From Mogibacterium sp. (GTDB lineage Bacteria; Bacillota; Clostridia; Peptostreptococcales; Anaerovoracaceae): a DNA stretch of 64,000 bases. Shown here piece after piece: positions 7,744 to 15,649 of the stretch. The position numbers and the translations under genes were made by a program. Location: positions 1 through 64,000 of the forward strand of contig JAFQZQ010000016.1 in NCBI GenBank assembly GCA_017405845.1. The letters run 5' to 3'. Every line of letters starts with the position of its first letter. Within the stretch, counting starts at the first letter, position 1. The notes under the pieces are model-generated. The model was not told the DNA's origin. It saw only the letters and a list, made by a program, of their open reading frames with translations, and did no database searches.

Positions 7744-8457
7744 CTATTGCATCCTCAGCGGCAGCTCCATACGGTTGGCTTCGAGGAGCTCCTTGTTGCT
7801 GAGGATCTCTTTTGCCGGACCATCTGCGGCGATGCGGCCGCCCGAGATTAGGATCACGCGGTCGCAGGTGTCGAGAATCATGTCGAGGTCATGCGACGCG
7901 ATCAGCTTGGTCTGGTTGAGATCGCGTATGGTGTTTATGACGAGGCGGCGGTTGAACGGATCGAGGGCCGAAGTCGGCTCGTCCATGAGGATGGCTGCCG
8001 GCTCCATCGCGAGTATTGTGGCGATGGCTCCCATGCGTTTTTCGCCGCCGGAGATCTTGTGGTTGTAGCGGTGCTTGAGGTACTCGAGGCCGAGACGCTG
8101 CAGCACCTCGTCGACGCGCTTGTCCACCTCTTCGCGGCTGAGCCCGTAGTTGAGCGGCCCGAATATCATGTCTTCGTAGACCGTCGGCATAAACATCTGA
8201 TTGTCGGAGTTCTGCAGCACAAAGCCGAGCTTGGCGCGGATCTCGCCGAGCGTCTCCTTTTTCACCTCCGTACCGTCGATGAGCACCTTGCCCTCGCCTT
8301 GCAGCAGGCCGAGCAGGAGCTTCATGATGGTGGACTTGCCGGCCCCGTTGGCGCCGATGAGCCCGACTGACTCGCCTTTGCCGATTTTGAACGACATGTC
8401 GTGGAGCACGTCCTTGCCCTTTTCATATGCAAAATTCACATTTTGAAATTCGATCAT
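7744..8457 (-). CDS. cbiO: ECF transporter ATPase CbiO (cobalt/nickel)
   Basis: 237 residues. ABC ATPase with Walker A GANGAGKST (35-43), Q-loop at Q82, signature ISGGEKRM (135-142; Glu replaces the usual Gln), Walker [12 protein letters not shown], and the H-loop in ASHDLDMILD. It powers uptake with the membrane parts CbiQ and CbiM upstream. Last gene of the operon, with a clear terminator after it. A 98-bp gap filled by tandem 29-bp repeats separates it from cbiQ. Confidence 0.95.
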   Translation of the reverse strand: MIEFQNVNFAYEKGKDVLHDMSFKIGKGESVGLIGANGAGKSTIMKLLLGLLQGEGKVLIDGTEVKKETLGEIRAKLGFVLQNSDNQMFMPTVYEDMIFGPLNYGLSREEVDKRVDEVLQRLGLEYLKHRYNHKISGGEKRMGAIATILAMEPAAILMDEPTSALDPFNRRLVINTIRDLNQTKLIASHDLDMILDTCDRVILISGGRIAADGPAKEILSNKELLEANRMELPLRMQ

Positions 8458-8467
8458 TTTTAATCTC

Positions 8468-8554
8468 CGATTTTGAGGGGGCCGTTCCCGGTTAGTGGCC
8501 CCTTCCGGGGACTATCCCCGTTAGAGACCCCTTCCGGGGACTGTCCCCGTTAGA
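8468..8554. repeat. Tandem array of a 29-bp palindromic unit
   Basis: Two full units at 8497-8525 and 8526-8554 follow each other with no spacer, and a decayed one precedes them at about 8468-8496. Consensus: GRCCCCTTCCGGGGACTRTC then CCCGTTAGA. Each unit has a central GGGG that can pair with the CCCC before it (loop TTCC) or with the CCCC after it (loop ACTGT), giving two exclusive hairpins. The array sits in the 98-bp gap between cbiQ and cbiO and ends two bases before the cbiQ stop. Confidence 0.85.
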
Positions 8555-8555
8555 C

Positions 8556-9359
8556 TTATCTAATTACCAGTCCGCCCAGCAGCTGAGCAATGTTTCCGTA
8601 TCTCAGCAGTATAAAGAACAGTATGCAGCCTGCCATAAAGAGCGCGTCGCGCAGCTTGAAGCGCTCGATGTCCGCGTAGTGGAAATGGTCATGGTAGCCG
8701 CGGAGCAGCATGCTTGCGTAGAGCTCCTGCGCGCGGTCCATGCTGCGCAGAAGCAGCTGCCCCAGGAACGAGCCCCATGCCGAGATGTGTATACCCTTCT
8801 GGCCCGGCGCGCGCAGATGATACGCGTCAGTCATGACTGCCAGCTCCTCGGTCATTACGCCCACATAGCGGTAGGTCAGCTGAAGCAGCGACACCATCAT
8901 CGCCGGCACGTGCAGCTTGCGAAGTGCCGCGCAGAGGCTGTCGATCTTGGTTGTCGCCATAAGCAGAAACGACACCATCAGGCAGAACACGCCCTTCAGC
9001 ATCAGCGTGATCATCGAGATCACGCCGCCCGAAACGCCGACTCCGCCGATGGTCAGCATGATCTCCTTGTCGAAGAGCGGGTTGAAGAGTCCCACGGCCA
9101 TCACCAGAGGGAGCACGATGCGCAGCTTGTAGAAGCAGGTGCGCAGTTCCACGCCGCTGATCTGATACATCAAAACCGGCCACAGCACCATCGGGATGAT
9201 GCCGCTGAGGTCGTACTTGTCAAATGACAGTGTGATCAGGATGTATGCGATTGTCGTGAGCAGCTTGGCCGCCGGGTGCAGAGCGTGGACAGGCGACTTG
9301 CGAGCCGCGAGCTCATCCATCTCCGAAAGCTCGGCCAGAGCTTTCTGCATTTTGTTCAT
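8556..9359 (-). CDS. cbiQ: ECF transporter transmembrane component CbiQ
   Basis: 267 residues with five or six hydrophobic segments. The cytoplasmic coupling motif characteristic of T components appears as LLLRSMDRAQELYASMLLRG (about residues 205-224), containing the A-R-G pattern that contacts the ATPase. It links CbiM to the ATPase CbiO. Both flanking gaps are filled by 29-bp repeats, yet gene order is the normal cbiM-Q-O. Confidence 0.93.
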   Translation of the reverse strand: MNKMQKALAELSEMDELAARKSPVHALHPAAKLLTTIAYILITLSFDKYDLSGIIPMVLWPVLMYQISGVELRTCFYKLRIVLPLVMAVGLFNPLFDKEIMLTIGGVGVSGGVISMITLMLKGVFCLMVSFLLMATTKIDSLCAALRKLHVPAMMVSLLQLTYRYVGVMTEELAVMTDAYHLRAPGQKGIHISAWGSFLGQLLLRSMDRAQELYASMLLRGYHDHFHYADIERFKLRDALFMAGCILFFILLRYGNIAQLLGGLVIR

Positions 9360-9371
9360 AATAGTTTGCGA

Positions 9372-9460
9372 GTTAGACGCCCCTTCCGGGGACTGTCCCT
9401 GTTAGATGTCCCTTCCGGGGACTGTCCCGGTTAGACGGCTCTTACGGGGACAGTCCCCTG
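9372..9460. repeat. 29-bp repeat array, two direct units plus one inverted
   Basis: Direct units at 9378-9406 and 9407-9435 (CCCCTTCCGGGGACTGTCCC cores, each ending GTTAGA), followed by an inverted unit at 9439-9459 (TTACGGGGACAGTCCCC). It occupies half of the gap between cbiM and cbiQ. Confidence 0.85.
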
Positions 9461-9479
9461 CGTGCCCTCTTTATTAGCG

Positions 9480-9546
9480 TAATAAGGGGCACCAGATGAT
9501 GCCCCTTTGACTATACCATATTCTTTAGAGAGAGAGGGAAAGAGTA
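9480..9546. other. Two intercistronic hairpins between cbiM and cbiQ
   Basis: AAGGGGC-loop-GCCCCTT lies at about 9484-9509, and CCATATTCTTT...AAAGAGTATGG at about 9517-9549 forms an 11-bp stem with one wobble. Neither is followed by a T-run on the minus strand, so they look more like processing or stability elements than terminators. Confidence 0.4.
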
Positions 9547-9551
9547 TGGTT

Positions 9552-10607
9552 TTATTCTGTCTTCATTTTTCTTTTGCGGAAGAATCCTCCGGCCAGGCAA
9601 ATCAGTATGGCGACTCCGGCTACGATCGCGGAGCCGACGATGCCCGATACGGTTGTGCCTGCTGCGGACTCGCTGCCCGGGAAGGCGTAGTCAGGCAGGA
9701 AGGATGTCTTCTCCTGTATGGATTCTGCTTTGTCTGCTGCGCCGCTCGATACTCCGAAGTTCTCCTCGTCGAGACCCATGTTGGTGGAGTAGCCGCCGTC
9801 TGCGTTTCCGAAGAGTGCCCACTCGAGGCCGTCAGGGTTGCCGCTTGCCAGCAGGCTCAGTCCGCCGCCGACTACCAGTGCCACGATGGCGAGTATAGCA
9901 ACGACTGTCTTGAGTGAGCGCTTTGCGCTGCCCTCCTCGCTGAGCTCAACTCCGGAGAGGAGCTCCGGACGCGAATCGTGAACGAATACCAGCACGGCTG
10001 CTGTGATGAGTCCTTCGACGAGACCGATGGCCAGGTGGATTGGCTGCATCAGTGCGCAGAACGCGCCGAACGGCAGCTCCGTGATGCCTGACAAGCTGGT
10101 CTCAAGCACTACAGAGAAGGCGCCTAGCTGCAGCGTGACCACGCAGCCGATTATCGATGCCGCGATTATTCGTGCCCTCTCGGCGCTCTTGCCCTCGCCG
10201 AACCACTTGCCGTTCATTATCGGACGCCAGATCAGGAAGTAGCCGACGAAGCACCCGTAGAAGGCCATGTTCCAGCAGTTGGCCCCTAGGGCCATTAGCC
10301 CCCCGTCGGCGAAGAATAAGCATTGGATCGCCAGAATCACTATCATCGACAGGAATCCGGCGTACGGCCCAAGCAAGGCCGACAGCATCATGCCTCCGCA
10401 CATGTGACCCGAGGATCCGGTGCCCGGGATCGTGTAGTTTATCATCTGTCCGGCGAATACGAGCGCGGACGTTACCGCCATTACCGGAAGCTTTGACGGT
10501 TCATCATCTTTTTTCAGTTTGTGTATCGAAACGCCGGCTGCGGACGCGGAAGCGACGTACATTGTCGCGGCCACTGCAGGAGCCAGCAAAGCATCTGCCA
10601 TATGCAT
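9552..10607 (-). CDS. cbiM: Cobalt/nickel ECF substrate-binding protein, CbiM-CbiN fusion
   Basis: 351 residues. The N-terminus MHMADALL places a His at position 2, required with later histidines for metal binding in CbiM/NikM; GSSGHMCGGMM supplies another. Residues 1-220 form the seven-helix CbiM part. After a helix near residue 240, the C-terminal part carries NPDGLEWALF and LPDYAFPG, the PDGLE motifs of CbiN/NikN, then a final membrane helix and basic tail FFRKRKMKTE. Fusion of M and N is common for the nickel type, so nickel is as likely as cobalt. First gene of the operon. Confidence 0.92.
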   Translation of the reverse strand: MHMADALLAPAVAATMYVASASAAGVSIHKLKKDDEPSKLPVMAVTSALVFAGQMINYTIPGTGSSGHMCGGMMLSALLGPYAGFLSMIVILAIQCLFFADGGLMALGANCWNMAFYGCFVGYFLIWRPIMNGKWFGEGKSAERARIIAASIIGCVVTLQLGAFSVVLETSLSGITELPFGAFCALMQPIHLAIGLVEGLITAAVLVFVHDSRPELLSGVELSEEGSAKRSLKTVVAILAIVALVVGGGLSLLASGNPDGLEWALFGNADGGYSTNMGLDEENFGVSSGAADKAESIQEKTSFLPDYAFPGSESAAGTTVSGIVGSAIVAGVAILICLAGGFFRKRKMKTE

Positions 10608-10648
10608 AAGAAACCTCCCCTATATACCTTTGATTGTTCGATACTAAA

Positions 10649-10690
10649 AGTATATGAGGAGTTTCCAAGTCTCACAAGCCCCCGCGGGGG
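10649..10690 (-). promoter_or_regulatory. Promoter of cbiMQO with GC palindrome just upstream
   Basis: Minus strand: -35 TTGTGA (10677-10672), 17-bp spacer, -10 TATACT (10654-10649), about 42 bases before the cbiM start. Directly upstream of the -35 is the perfect palindrome CCCCCGCGGGGG (10679-10690), a possible metal-regulator site. The 5' leader is too short for a cobalamin riboswitch. Confidence 0.7.
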
Positions 10691-10721
10691 ATGGAAATTC
10701 AAAAAAGTGGCAAAATGGTGG

Positions 10722-10793
10722 GGCGTCCCGGTTAGACGCCCCTTCCGGTGCCTGTCCCCGTTAGTCTTAACTAACGGGGACAGGCACCTTGTA
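10722..10793. repeat. REPIN-like doublet with 18-bp stem
   Basis: A partial unit (GCGTCCCGGTTAGA) is followed by GGTGCCTGTCCCCGTTAG (10747-10764), a 6-base loop, and its exact inverse CTAACGGGGACAGGCACC (10771-10788). This copy has the GGTGCC variant of the core, so each half is not itself palindromic and only the pair folds. It lies between the end of sdaAA and the cbiM promoter, and may also end sdaAA transcription. Confidence 0.85.
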
Positions 10794-10799
10794 TCCACC

Positions 10800-11699
10800 T
10801 TACATCATCGACCGCGCTCTCTGCCAGGCTGCCTCTTTGCTGCAGCTCGCGCACATTGACGGCGCGACTGCGCAGCCGCCCTTGGCTGTTTCGCGGAGGC
10901 TCTCAGGGAGAGCTCTTCCTACGTCGTATGTTATCTGTATCATCTCATCGAGCGGGATGTGTGGTCCGACATTGGCCAGTGCCAGCTCGGCTGCGGTATA
11001 GGCTCCGACTGCGCCGATCGTGTTGCGGGTCTGGCATGGCACTTCGACGAGGCCGCGGACAGGGTCGCACGCAAGGCCCAGCAGATTCGACAGAGCTATG
11101 CTCGCTGCGTCGCAGCACTGCTCCGGGGTCCCGCCGAGCATCTCGACCAGTGCGCTCGCCGCCATCGCTGATGCCGATCCGACCTCCGCCTGGCATCCTG
11201 CTTCCGCGCCGGCCACAGAGCCGTTCCTCGTAAGGATGTATCCTATCGCTCCTGCGTTAATCAGGCCGTTGCGCATGACGTCCATGTCTATGTCATGGTA
11301 TTCGTAGAATGACATGAGCACTGCCGGCAGCACTCCTGCTGAACCGGCTGTCGGAGCAGCGACAATTACGCCCATGCTGGCGTTCGTTTCGGCCACCGCG
11401 AGCGCGTTGATTATCGCGGTGTGAATGATCGGTCCGCAGACCGCCTTCGACTCATCGAGCGCGCTGAGCTTGCTCGCCTCCCCGCCAATCAGGCCGCCCA
11501 TCGACTTGGACGGTTCTGAAATGGCGCGGTCGACCGCTATGTTCATTACCCTGAGGCGCGTATCTATCTGATCAATGATCGCGTCTCTGCGCATTCCGCC
11601 AAGCTGCATCTCTCTGTTGATCATGACCTCCGATATAGGCAAGTCGTTCTCGCGGCACAGCTTGAGAAGTTCTTCTATGTTTTTGAAATCCCAATCCAT
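10800..11699 (-). CDS. sdaAA: L-serine dehydratase, iron-sulfur type, alpha subunit
   Basis: 299 residues. Deaminates L-serine to pyruvate and ammonia with a [4Fe-4S] cluster, as a complex with the beta subunit encoded just upstream (stop to start gap 10 bases). Family segments visible are the glycine-rich VAAPTAGSAGVLPAVL, the QAEVGSASAMAAS block, and cysteines in EQCCDAAS, GLACDPV and VPCQTRN that include the cluster ligands. Together with the SstT symporter at 15650-16879 this forms a serine uptake and fermentation module. Normal length. Confidence 0.96.
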   Translation of the reverse strand: MDWDFKNIEELLKLCRENDLPISEVMINREMQLGGMRRDAIIDQIDTRLRVMNIAVDRAISEPSKSMGGLIGGEASKLSALDESKAVCGPIIHTAIINALAVAETNASMGVIVAAPTAGSAGVLPAVLMSFYEYHDIDMDVMRNGLINAGAIGYILTRNGSVAGAEAGCQAEVGSASAMAASALVEMLGGTPEQCCDAASIALSNLLGLACDPVRGLVEVPCQTRNTIGAVGAYTAAELALANVGPHIPLDEMIQITYDVGRALPESLRETAKGGCAVAPSMCASCSKEAAWQRARSMM

Positions 11700-11709
11700 G
11701 GCTACCTCC

Positions 11710-12384
11710 TTATACCTGAATCAAATCAACACTTGCAACGGTCTTGTACTTCATGATGCGCTCAATAAGATCGTCAGATATCGAGCTGTCGGTCTCGACC
11801 ACGGTAAACGCCTTCAAGCCCTTGCCCTCTCTGAACAGCTTGAGCGTGGCAACGTTGACCTCGTCCTCCGCAAGGCATTTTGTGATGTACGCAACTGTAC
11901 CCGTCTTGTCCTTATGGCCGATGATCATCGTGCTGTACTCGCCGGTGAAATCTACCTCAATGTCGTTGAGTCTTCTGATACGCACGCGGCCGCCTCCGAC
12001 GGACTCGCCTCTTATTAGGAGCGTATGACCGTCCTCACCCGTCATAAACACGTCGACGGTGTTCGGGTGGCTCACGTATGTGTCCTTATCGACTACGAAG
12101 TCCACCGCGATCCAGTTTTTGCGGGCTTCTGCATAAGCTCTTCTGATTCGGACATCGTCCGACTTGAAGCCGAGGATGCCGCCTATCAGAGCTCTGTCAG
12201 TGCCGTGACCCTTGTAGGTCTCAGCAAAGGAGCCGTACAGGGTAAACGTGACCTTCTCCGGCTTGCCCGAGAAAATCTGCCTGGCCATCCAGGCGATGGT
12301 GGCGGCTCCCGATGTGTGCGAACTTGACGGGCCAACCATGATCGGCCCGATAACATCGAAAAGCCCGATGTAATTATTAGCCAT
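11710..12384 (-). CDS. sdaAB: L-serine dehydratase, iron-sulfur type, beta subunit
   Basis: 224 residues. N-terminal beta domain with GPIMVGPSSSHTSGA (14-28), the substrate-loop motif of the family, and a C-terminal ACT domain (about 148-220) that in relatives binds serine. Start behind AAAAGGAGGA at 12387-12396. First gene of the sda operon, transcribed away from a LysR gene, which is therefore its likely regulator. Confidence 0.96.
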   Translation of the reverse strand: MANNYIGLFDVIGPIMVGPSSSHTSGAATIAWMARQIFSGKPEKVTFTLYGSFAETYKGHGTDRALIGGILGFKSDDVRIRRAYAEARKNWIAVDFVVDKDTYVSHPNTVDVFMTGEDGHTLLIRGESVGGGRVRIRRLNDIEVDFTGEYSTMIIGHKDKTGTVAYITKCLAEDEVNVATLKLFREGKGLKAFTVVETDSSISDDLIERIMKYKTVASVDLIQV

Positions 12385-12444
12385 ACTTCCTCCTTTTGGT
12401 TAGGGTGCAGGAGCGGTCCCCATCACCCGCTCTTTATTATTTAC

Positions 12445-12453
12445 AGTATAACA
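12445..12453 (-). promoter_or_regulatory. Extended -10 promoter for sdaAB-sdaAA
   Basis: Minus strand TGTTATACT, an extended -10 element, about 60 bases before the sdaAB start. The 5' leader contains GAGCGG-loop-CCGCTC (12411-12432), a small hairpin that may be a diverged dispersed repeat. Confidence 0.5.
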
Positions 12454-12531
12454 TAATTATTGCCGCGTTCAGCCTCTTAGCCGGAAGGCCCACTTGCCGG
12501 TGCATTCTTGATACTCATTATGAACAGGCTC

Positions 12532-12562
12532 TTGACAGAGAGACCGGTCTCTCTGTTACAAT
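12532..12562 (+). promoter_or_regulatory. Promoter of the LysR gene with 19-bp spacer and 22-bp palindrome
   Basis: -35 TTGACA (12532-12537) and -10 TACAAT (12557-12562) are both near consensus but 19 bp apart. The perfect palindrome ACAGAGAGACC/GGTCTCTCTGT (12535-12556) fills the spacer. This is the layout of promoters activated by MerR-family proteins. A leader hairpin GGATGG...CCATCC follows at 12585-12611. Confidence 0.75.
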
Positions 12563-12657
12563 GCCTAGAAGTGGCATGTGGCATGGATGGCAAGCTGCTC
12601 TGCAGCCATCCGAAATAGCTGAAAGCGCGCCCCTGTCACCGGATCGGAGATATCAAA

Positions 12658-13527
12658 TTGAACACACAGAAAATCAAGGTATTATTGACTGCCATTGACA
12701 AGGGCAGTCTTACAAAAGCCGGGCAGGTGCTCGGATACACGCAATCTTATCTTACGCAGACTATGAAGGCTTTCGAGGAGGAAGTGGGGTTCCCGCTCCT
12801 CGTCAAAACCAACCGCGGAGTTGAGCCGACGCGGGAGGCAAAGCTGCTCCTGCCGACAATGCGAAAGCTGCTCGAATGTGAGGAGCGCTTCGGGCAGGAG
12901 ATCGCCGAGCTGAACGGCCTCCGCAAGGGTACGATTCGAATCGGCACCTACGTCAGCACGTCGGTGTACTGGGTCCCGCAAATCATCGGATACTTCCAGG
13001 ACAACTATCCGCAGGTAATCTTTCAGATCGAGGAGCTCGGCCACGACGAGATGATTGACGGCCTCATCGACGGCTCGCTCGACATCGCGCTTATGAGCTT
13101 TCCGGGCGAAAAGACCAGCATCGACTTCATCCCGATACTCGAGGACCCGATGATGGTGGCGTTCCCGCCGGGCCACGAGCTGAGCAAGTACGATTACGTG
13201 CCGGTCGACCGCCTGCGCGACTATCCGTTCATCATGACCTATAAGAGTTACGACAAGGATCCGCACAGGGTTTTCGAGGACGCAGGCTTTACTCCTGAGG
13301 TGAAGTATTATTCGCGCGACGACTTCGCGGTGCTGTCGATGGTGCAGCGCGGGCTCGGGCTGGCGATATTGCCGGAGCTGACTATCAATGAGTTCCCGGG
13401 CGATTACGACACGAGGATGCTGGATCCTGAGGCGTATCGCACGCTGGGAATAGGTATCAGGTCGGTTGAGTACGCAGGGCCGCTCGCGAGATTTGTGATC
13501 AGGTATATCAGAGACAATATTAAGTAG
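12658..13527 (+). CDS. LysR family transcriptional regulator
   Basis: 289 residues. N-terminal winged helix-turn-helix (2-60) with KGSLTKAGQVLGYTQSYLTQ, then a periplasmic-binding-protein-like effector domain from about residue 90 (GTIRIGTYVSTSVYWVP...). It starts at a TTG behind GGAG at 12646-12649; no in-frame ATG is nearby. It is divergent from the serine dehydratase operon, so control of serine use is the likely role, with the effector unknown. One of only two clear plus-strand genes in the window. Confidence 0.92.
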   Translation: MNTQKIKVLLTAIDKGSLTKAGQVLGYTQSYLTQTMKAFEEEVGFPLLVKTNRGVEPTREAKLLLPTMRKLLECEERFGQEIAELNGLRKGTIRIGTYVSTSVYWVPQIIGYFQDNYPQVIFQIEELGHDEMIDGLIDGSLDIALMSFPGEKTSIDFIPILEDPMMVAFPPGHELSKYDYVPVDRLRDYPFIMTYKSYDKDPHRVFEDAGFTPEVKYYSRDDFAVLSMVQRGLGLAILPELTINEFPGDYDTRMLDPEAYRTLGIGIRSVEYAGPLARFVIRYIRDNIK

Positions 13528-13529
13528 AC

Positions 13530-13561
13530 GAAACAGTCCGGCATTACTGCCGGACTGTTTC
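13530..13561. terminator. Bidirectional hairpin after the LysR gene
   Basis: GAAACAGTCCGGCA, loop TTAC, TGCCGGACTGTTTC: a perfect 14-bp stem beginning two bases after the LysR stop. T-runs are short on both sides (ATTTC on plus, GTCTAC on minus), but the stem is very strong. Confidence 0.7.
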
Positions 13562-13606
13562 ATTTCATAAGTTATTCAATTTGTTGCAAAGAGGTTTTTA
13601 TCTAAA

Positions 13607-13696
13607 TTAGTCTCTTGGAGCGATCTTCTCTTCGAACTCATATGTGAGTACTCCGGATACTGCTACGATTCCTACTGCTGCGATGATTCCTATCAT
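13607..13696 (-). CDS. 29-residue single-helix membrane microprotein
   Basis: Reads MIGIIAAVGIVAVSGVLTYE then FEEKIAPRD. Residues 2-19 are a hydrophobic helix rich in small residues; the tail is charged. A near-ideal ribosome binding site, AGGAGG at about 13705-13710, precedes the ATG, which is the main reason to believe it. It lies between the LysR terminator and the ACT-domain gene, on the same strand as the latter. No family recognised. It resembles small regulatory membrane peptides in form only. Confidence 0.65.
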   Translation of the reverse strand: MIGIIAAVGIVAVSGVLTYEFEEKIAPRD

Positions 13697-13834
13697 TTTA
13701 TTTTCCTCCTAAAGTTATTACTTTTTTATCTTCCAGGCCGCTTCATCAGTTGTTGATGAGCCGCTCTCTCTTGTCTGATAAAAAAATAACACTCTTTGGG
13801 ATAGCAGTAAAATGGTTCTTTTGCATAGTGGATA

Positions 13835-14206
13835 TTACAAAAGGTTATACCCGGCGTCTTCGAGCACTTTCATAGCGCTGGCGAAGTTCTCCTCTTTTGT
13901 GAGTATGTAATCGGTGTTGTATGTCGAGACGGCGAAAATACCTATTTTATTCTCTGCAAGCAGGCCGGAAATTTTCGACAGTATGCCTATCAGCGAAAAG
14001 TCCAGCACGCCGACGATGCGGAATGCCCTCCAGCCATCGTCGCGCTCGGTAGTGTTACCCGGCACTTTCTCAGTCGGGCATACGAGCGACAGTTCCTCAT
14101 CCGTGGCACCCGTAAAGCAGAACGGCTGGGTGATATCCACCATCGAATAATCCTCTACCTTGCACACTGATAGCCTTGTATCCAGCGGCTGTAATGTAAT
14201 ATTCAT
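13835..14206 (-). CDS. ACT domain-containing protein
   Basis: 123 residues. The first half (Q-P-L-D...VEDYSMVDITQPFCFTGATDEELSLVCP) and second half (WRAFRIVGVLDFSLIGILSKISGLLAENKIGIFAVSTYNTDYIL) match the CASTOR/ACT_7 type of stand-alone double-ACT proteins. ACT domains bind amino acids and regulate partners; the ligand here is unknown. It lies 28 bases after the repeat doublet at 14231-14285. The two central residues Y-N-T-D-Y of the ligand loop are intact. Confidence 0.85.
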   Translation of the reverse strand: MNITLQPLDTRLSVCKVEDYSMVDITQPFCFTGATDEELSLVCPTEKVPGNTTERDDGWRAFRIVGVLDFSLIGILSKISGLLAENKIGIFAVSTYNTDYILTKEENFASAMKVLEDAGYNLL

Positions 14207-14230
14207 ACCTGTTTCACTCCTTAAAAGTTA

Positions 14231-14285
14231 GAGGCCCCTTCCGGGGACTGTCCCCGTTAGTGACCCTTAACGGGGACAGTCCCCC
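14231..14285. repeat. REPIN-like doublet with 17-bp stem
   Basis: GGGGACTGTCCCCGTTA (14243-14259), loop GTGACCCT, TAACGGGGACAGTCCCC (14268-14284). The left arm is part of a full 29-bp unit (14233-14261). On the plus strand seven T residues follow, giving terminator form, but no plus-strand gene precedes it; on the minus strand it lies just after the phosphoesterase stop. Confidence 0.85.
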
Positions 14286-14290
14286 TTTTT

Positions 14291-15472
14291 TTATTTAAAC
14301 GTTACATTGATCAGCGTTACTTCGCTGTCGGTTCCGAAGCGCATTGGCGGACCGTAGTATCCGACTCCGGCGGTTACGACGGTCTTCATTCCATAAAGGT
14401 CTTTCACGCCATATCCGTTCTCGTTGAAGAACGGGACTACAATGTTGCCCGGGAAGATCTGGCCGTTGTGCGTATGTCCGCAGAGCACCATGTCGGCTCC
14501 GCTTTTTGCCAGGCCTTCAAATTCTATAGGTTCGTGCTGCAGAACGATAACGGGCTTTGTTTTGTCAGTGTCCTTCAGCAGCTCCTGCGGGCTGAGCCTG
14601 TTCGCAGTACCGTCTCCGGCCTTTTCTCCGTCCACCCTTCCGACCAGCGTAAAGAGCCCGTCGCCGAGTTCAACGCTTTCGTCATACAGCACATTGAAGC
14701 CGGAGTCGTCGAAGAACTTATCCATCTCGGGTATTCTGAACGCCTCGGACAGTGGCGATACCGAGAAACCGCCGAAGAGATTCTCATCGACATCGTGGTT
14801 TCCGCATACCGCGTAGACCCCGTATTTCGCATGCATCTTACTCATTGCTGCGGAATACTTCTCAGGGTCTTTCAGACCATCGTAGTTGCTTGTGAATACG
14901 TCGCCGGCAATCACGATCACGTCGGGATCGCAGCCATTCGCGAGCTCAACCATTTTTTCTGTTGCCTTTATGTCGGAATTCACGCTGAGGTGAAGGTCCG
15001 CCAGCAGGACTATTTTAAGGTTCCGGCCCCTTGCCGCCTCATTAGCCAGCTCGATATCATAAGTGACGAGCTTTGGCTGCTGAGCGTGGATAAGTCCGGC
15101 AACAAATATGACAAGCGCTGCCGCAAATGCGATCTGAAACGCCCGGCCATGAGAAGCCTTGAAGTCCTCTTTCCTGACCTTTGCAATGATCCAATAAGCA
15201 ATGGTGAGCAGCAGCACGAATGAGCCATAAAACATGAAAAACCCCAGCCAGATATTGCCGGCTTTCATGCAGAAAAACTTGAACGGCGATTTCGGAAGAA
15301 AGGCGCCCAAGGCCGGCACGGCTGCAAGCGCTGCATAAATGACGATTCTTACTGCCCTGCTTTTTTTGCCTATGCCGCTGAATTTCCGGCTGCTGCTGAT
15401 CGACTTTTCTGTCAGCACAGATACGAGTATCTGAACCAGAATATAAAGAATTAAAAAAAACTTTCCAAACAT
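14291..15472 (-). CDS. Membrane-anchored metallophosphoesterase
   Basis: 393 residues. Several N-terminal membrane helices (about residues 2-19, 45-65, 75-100 and 110-135) precede a calcineurin-type domain whose metal motifs are DLHLS, GDVFTSN, GNHDVDE and GHTHNGQI, as in the YkuE/YaeI group. In YkuE relatives the substrate is undecaprenyl or lipid-linked phosphate or is unknown. Start set at ATG 15472 behind AGGAG; a longer frame lacks an RBS. The catalytic domain would face outside or inside depending on topology, which I cannot settle. Confidence 0.9.
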   Translation of the reverse strand: MFGKFFLILYILVQILVSVLTEKSISSSRKFSGIGKKSRAVRIVIYAALAAVPALGAFLPKSPFKFFCMKAGNIWLGFFMFYGSFVLLLTIAYWIIAKVRKEDFKASHGRAFQIAFAAALVIFVAGLIHAQQPKLVTYDIELANEAARGRNLKIVLLADLHLSVNSDIKATEKMVELANGCDPDVIVIAGDVFTSNYDGLKDPEKYSAAMSKMHAKYGVYAVCGNHDVDENLFGGFSVSPLSEAFRIPEMDKFFDDSGFNVLYDESVELGDGLFTLVGRVDGEKAGDGTANRLSPQELLKDTDKTKPVIVLQHEPIEFEGLAKSGADMVLCGHTHNGQIFPGNIVVPFFNENGYGVKDLYGMKTVVTAGVGYYGPPMRFGTDSEVTLINVTFK

Positions 15473-15571
15473 CTCTACTCCTATCGCCGGTATTCTCGCC
15501 AGCATACAAAGAGTATACCACTTCAAACGCGGCTGAGTCGATGAAGAGGATTGCTTTCTGTGACAGACAAA

Positions 15572-15605
15572 ATGAGCATGGTTTGCTTTTGCAGACCATG
15601 CTCAT
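15572..15605 (-). terminator. Rho-independent terminator of sstT
   Basis: ATGAGCATGGT and ACCATGCTCAT form an 11-bp stem closed by TTGC/GCAG; the minus strand continues TTTTGT. It lies 45 bases after the symporter stop. Confidence 0.8.
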
Positions 15606-15649
15606 AAACTGTGTGGTTTTCACTTATAGCCGTCCCGGCCGAAGGCAAA

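Noticed and set aside
8468..9460. CRISPR array made of 29-bp repeats
   Set aside because: The units are directly adjacent with no spacers, also occur inverted and at many other loci, and no cas gene is present.
10610..10700. Cobalamin or NiCo riboswitch before cbiM
   Set aside because: The leader from the predicted start to cbiM is only about 35 bases, too short, and no B12-box or NiCo core is seen.
14243..14290. Plus-strand terminator at the repeat doublet
   Set aside because: Stem plus seven T residues fits the rule, but no plus-strand gene lies upstream; kept only as a repeat.
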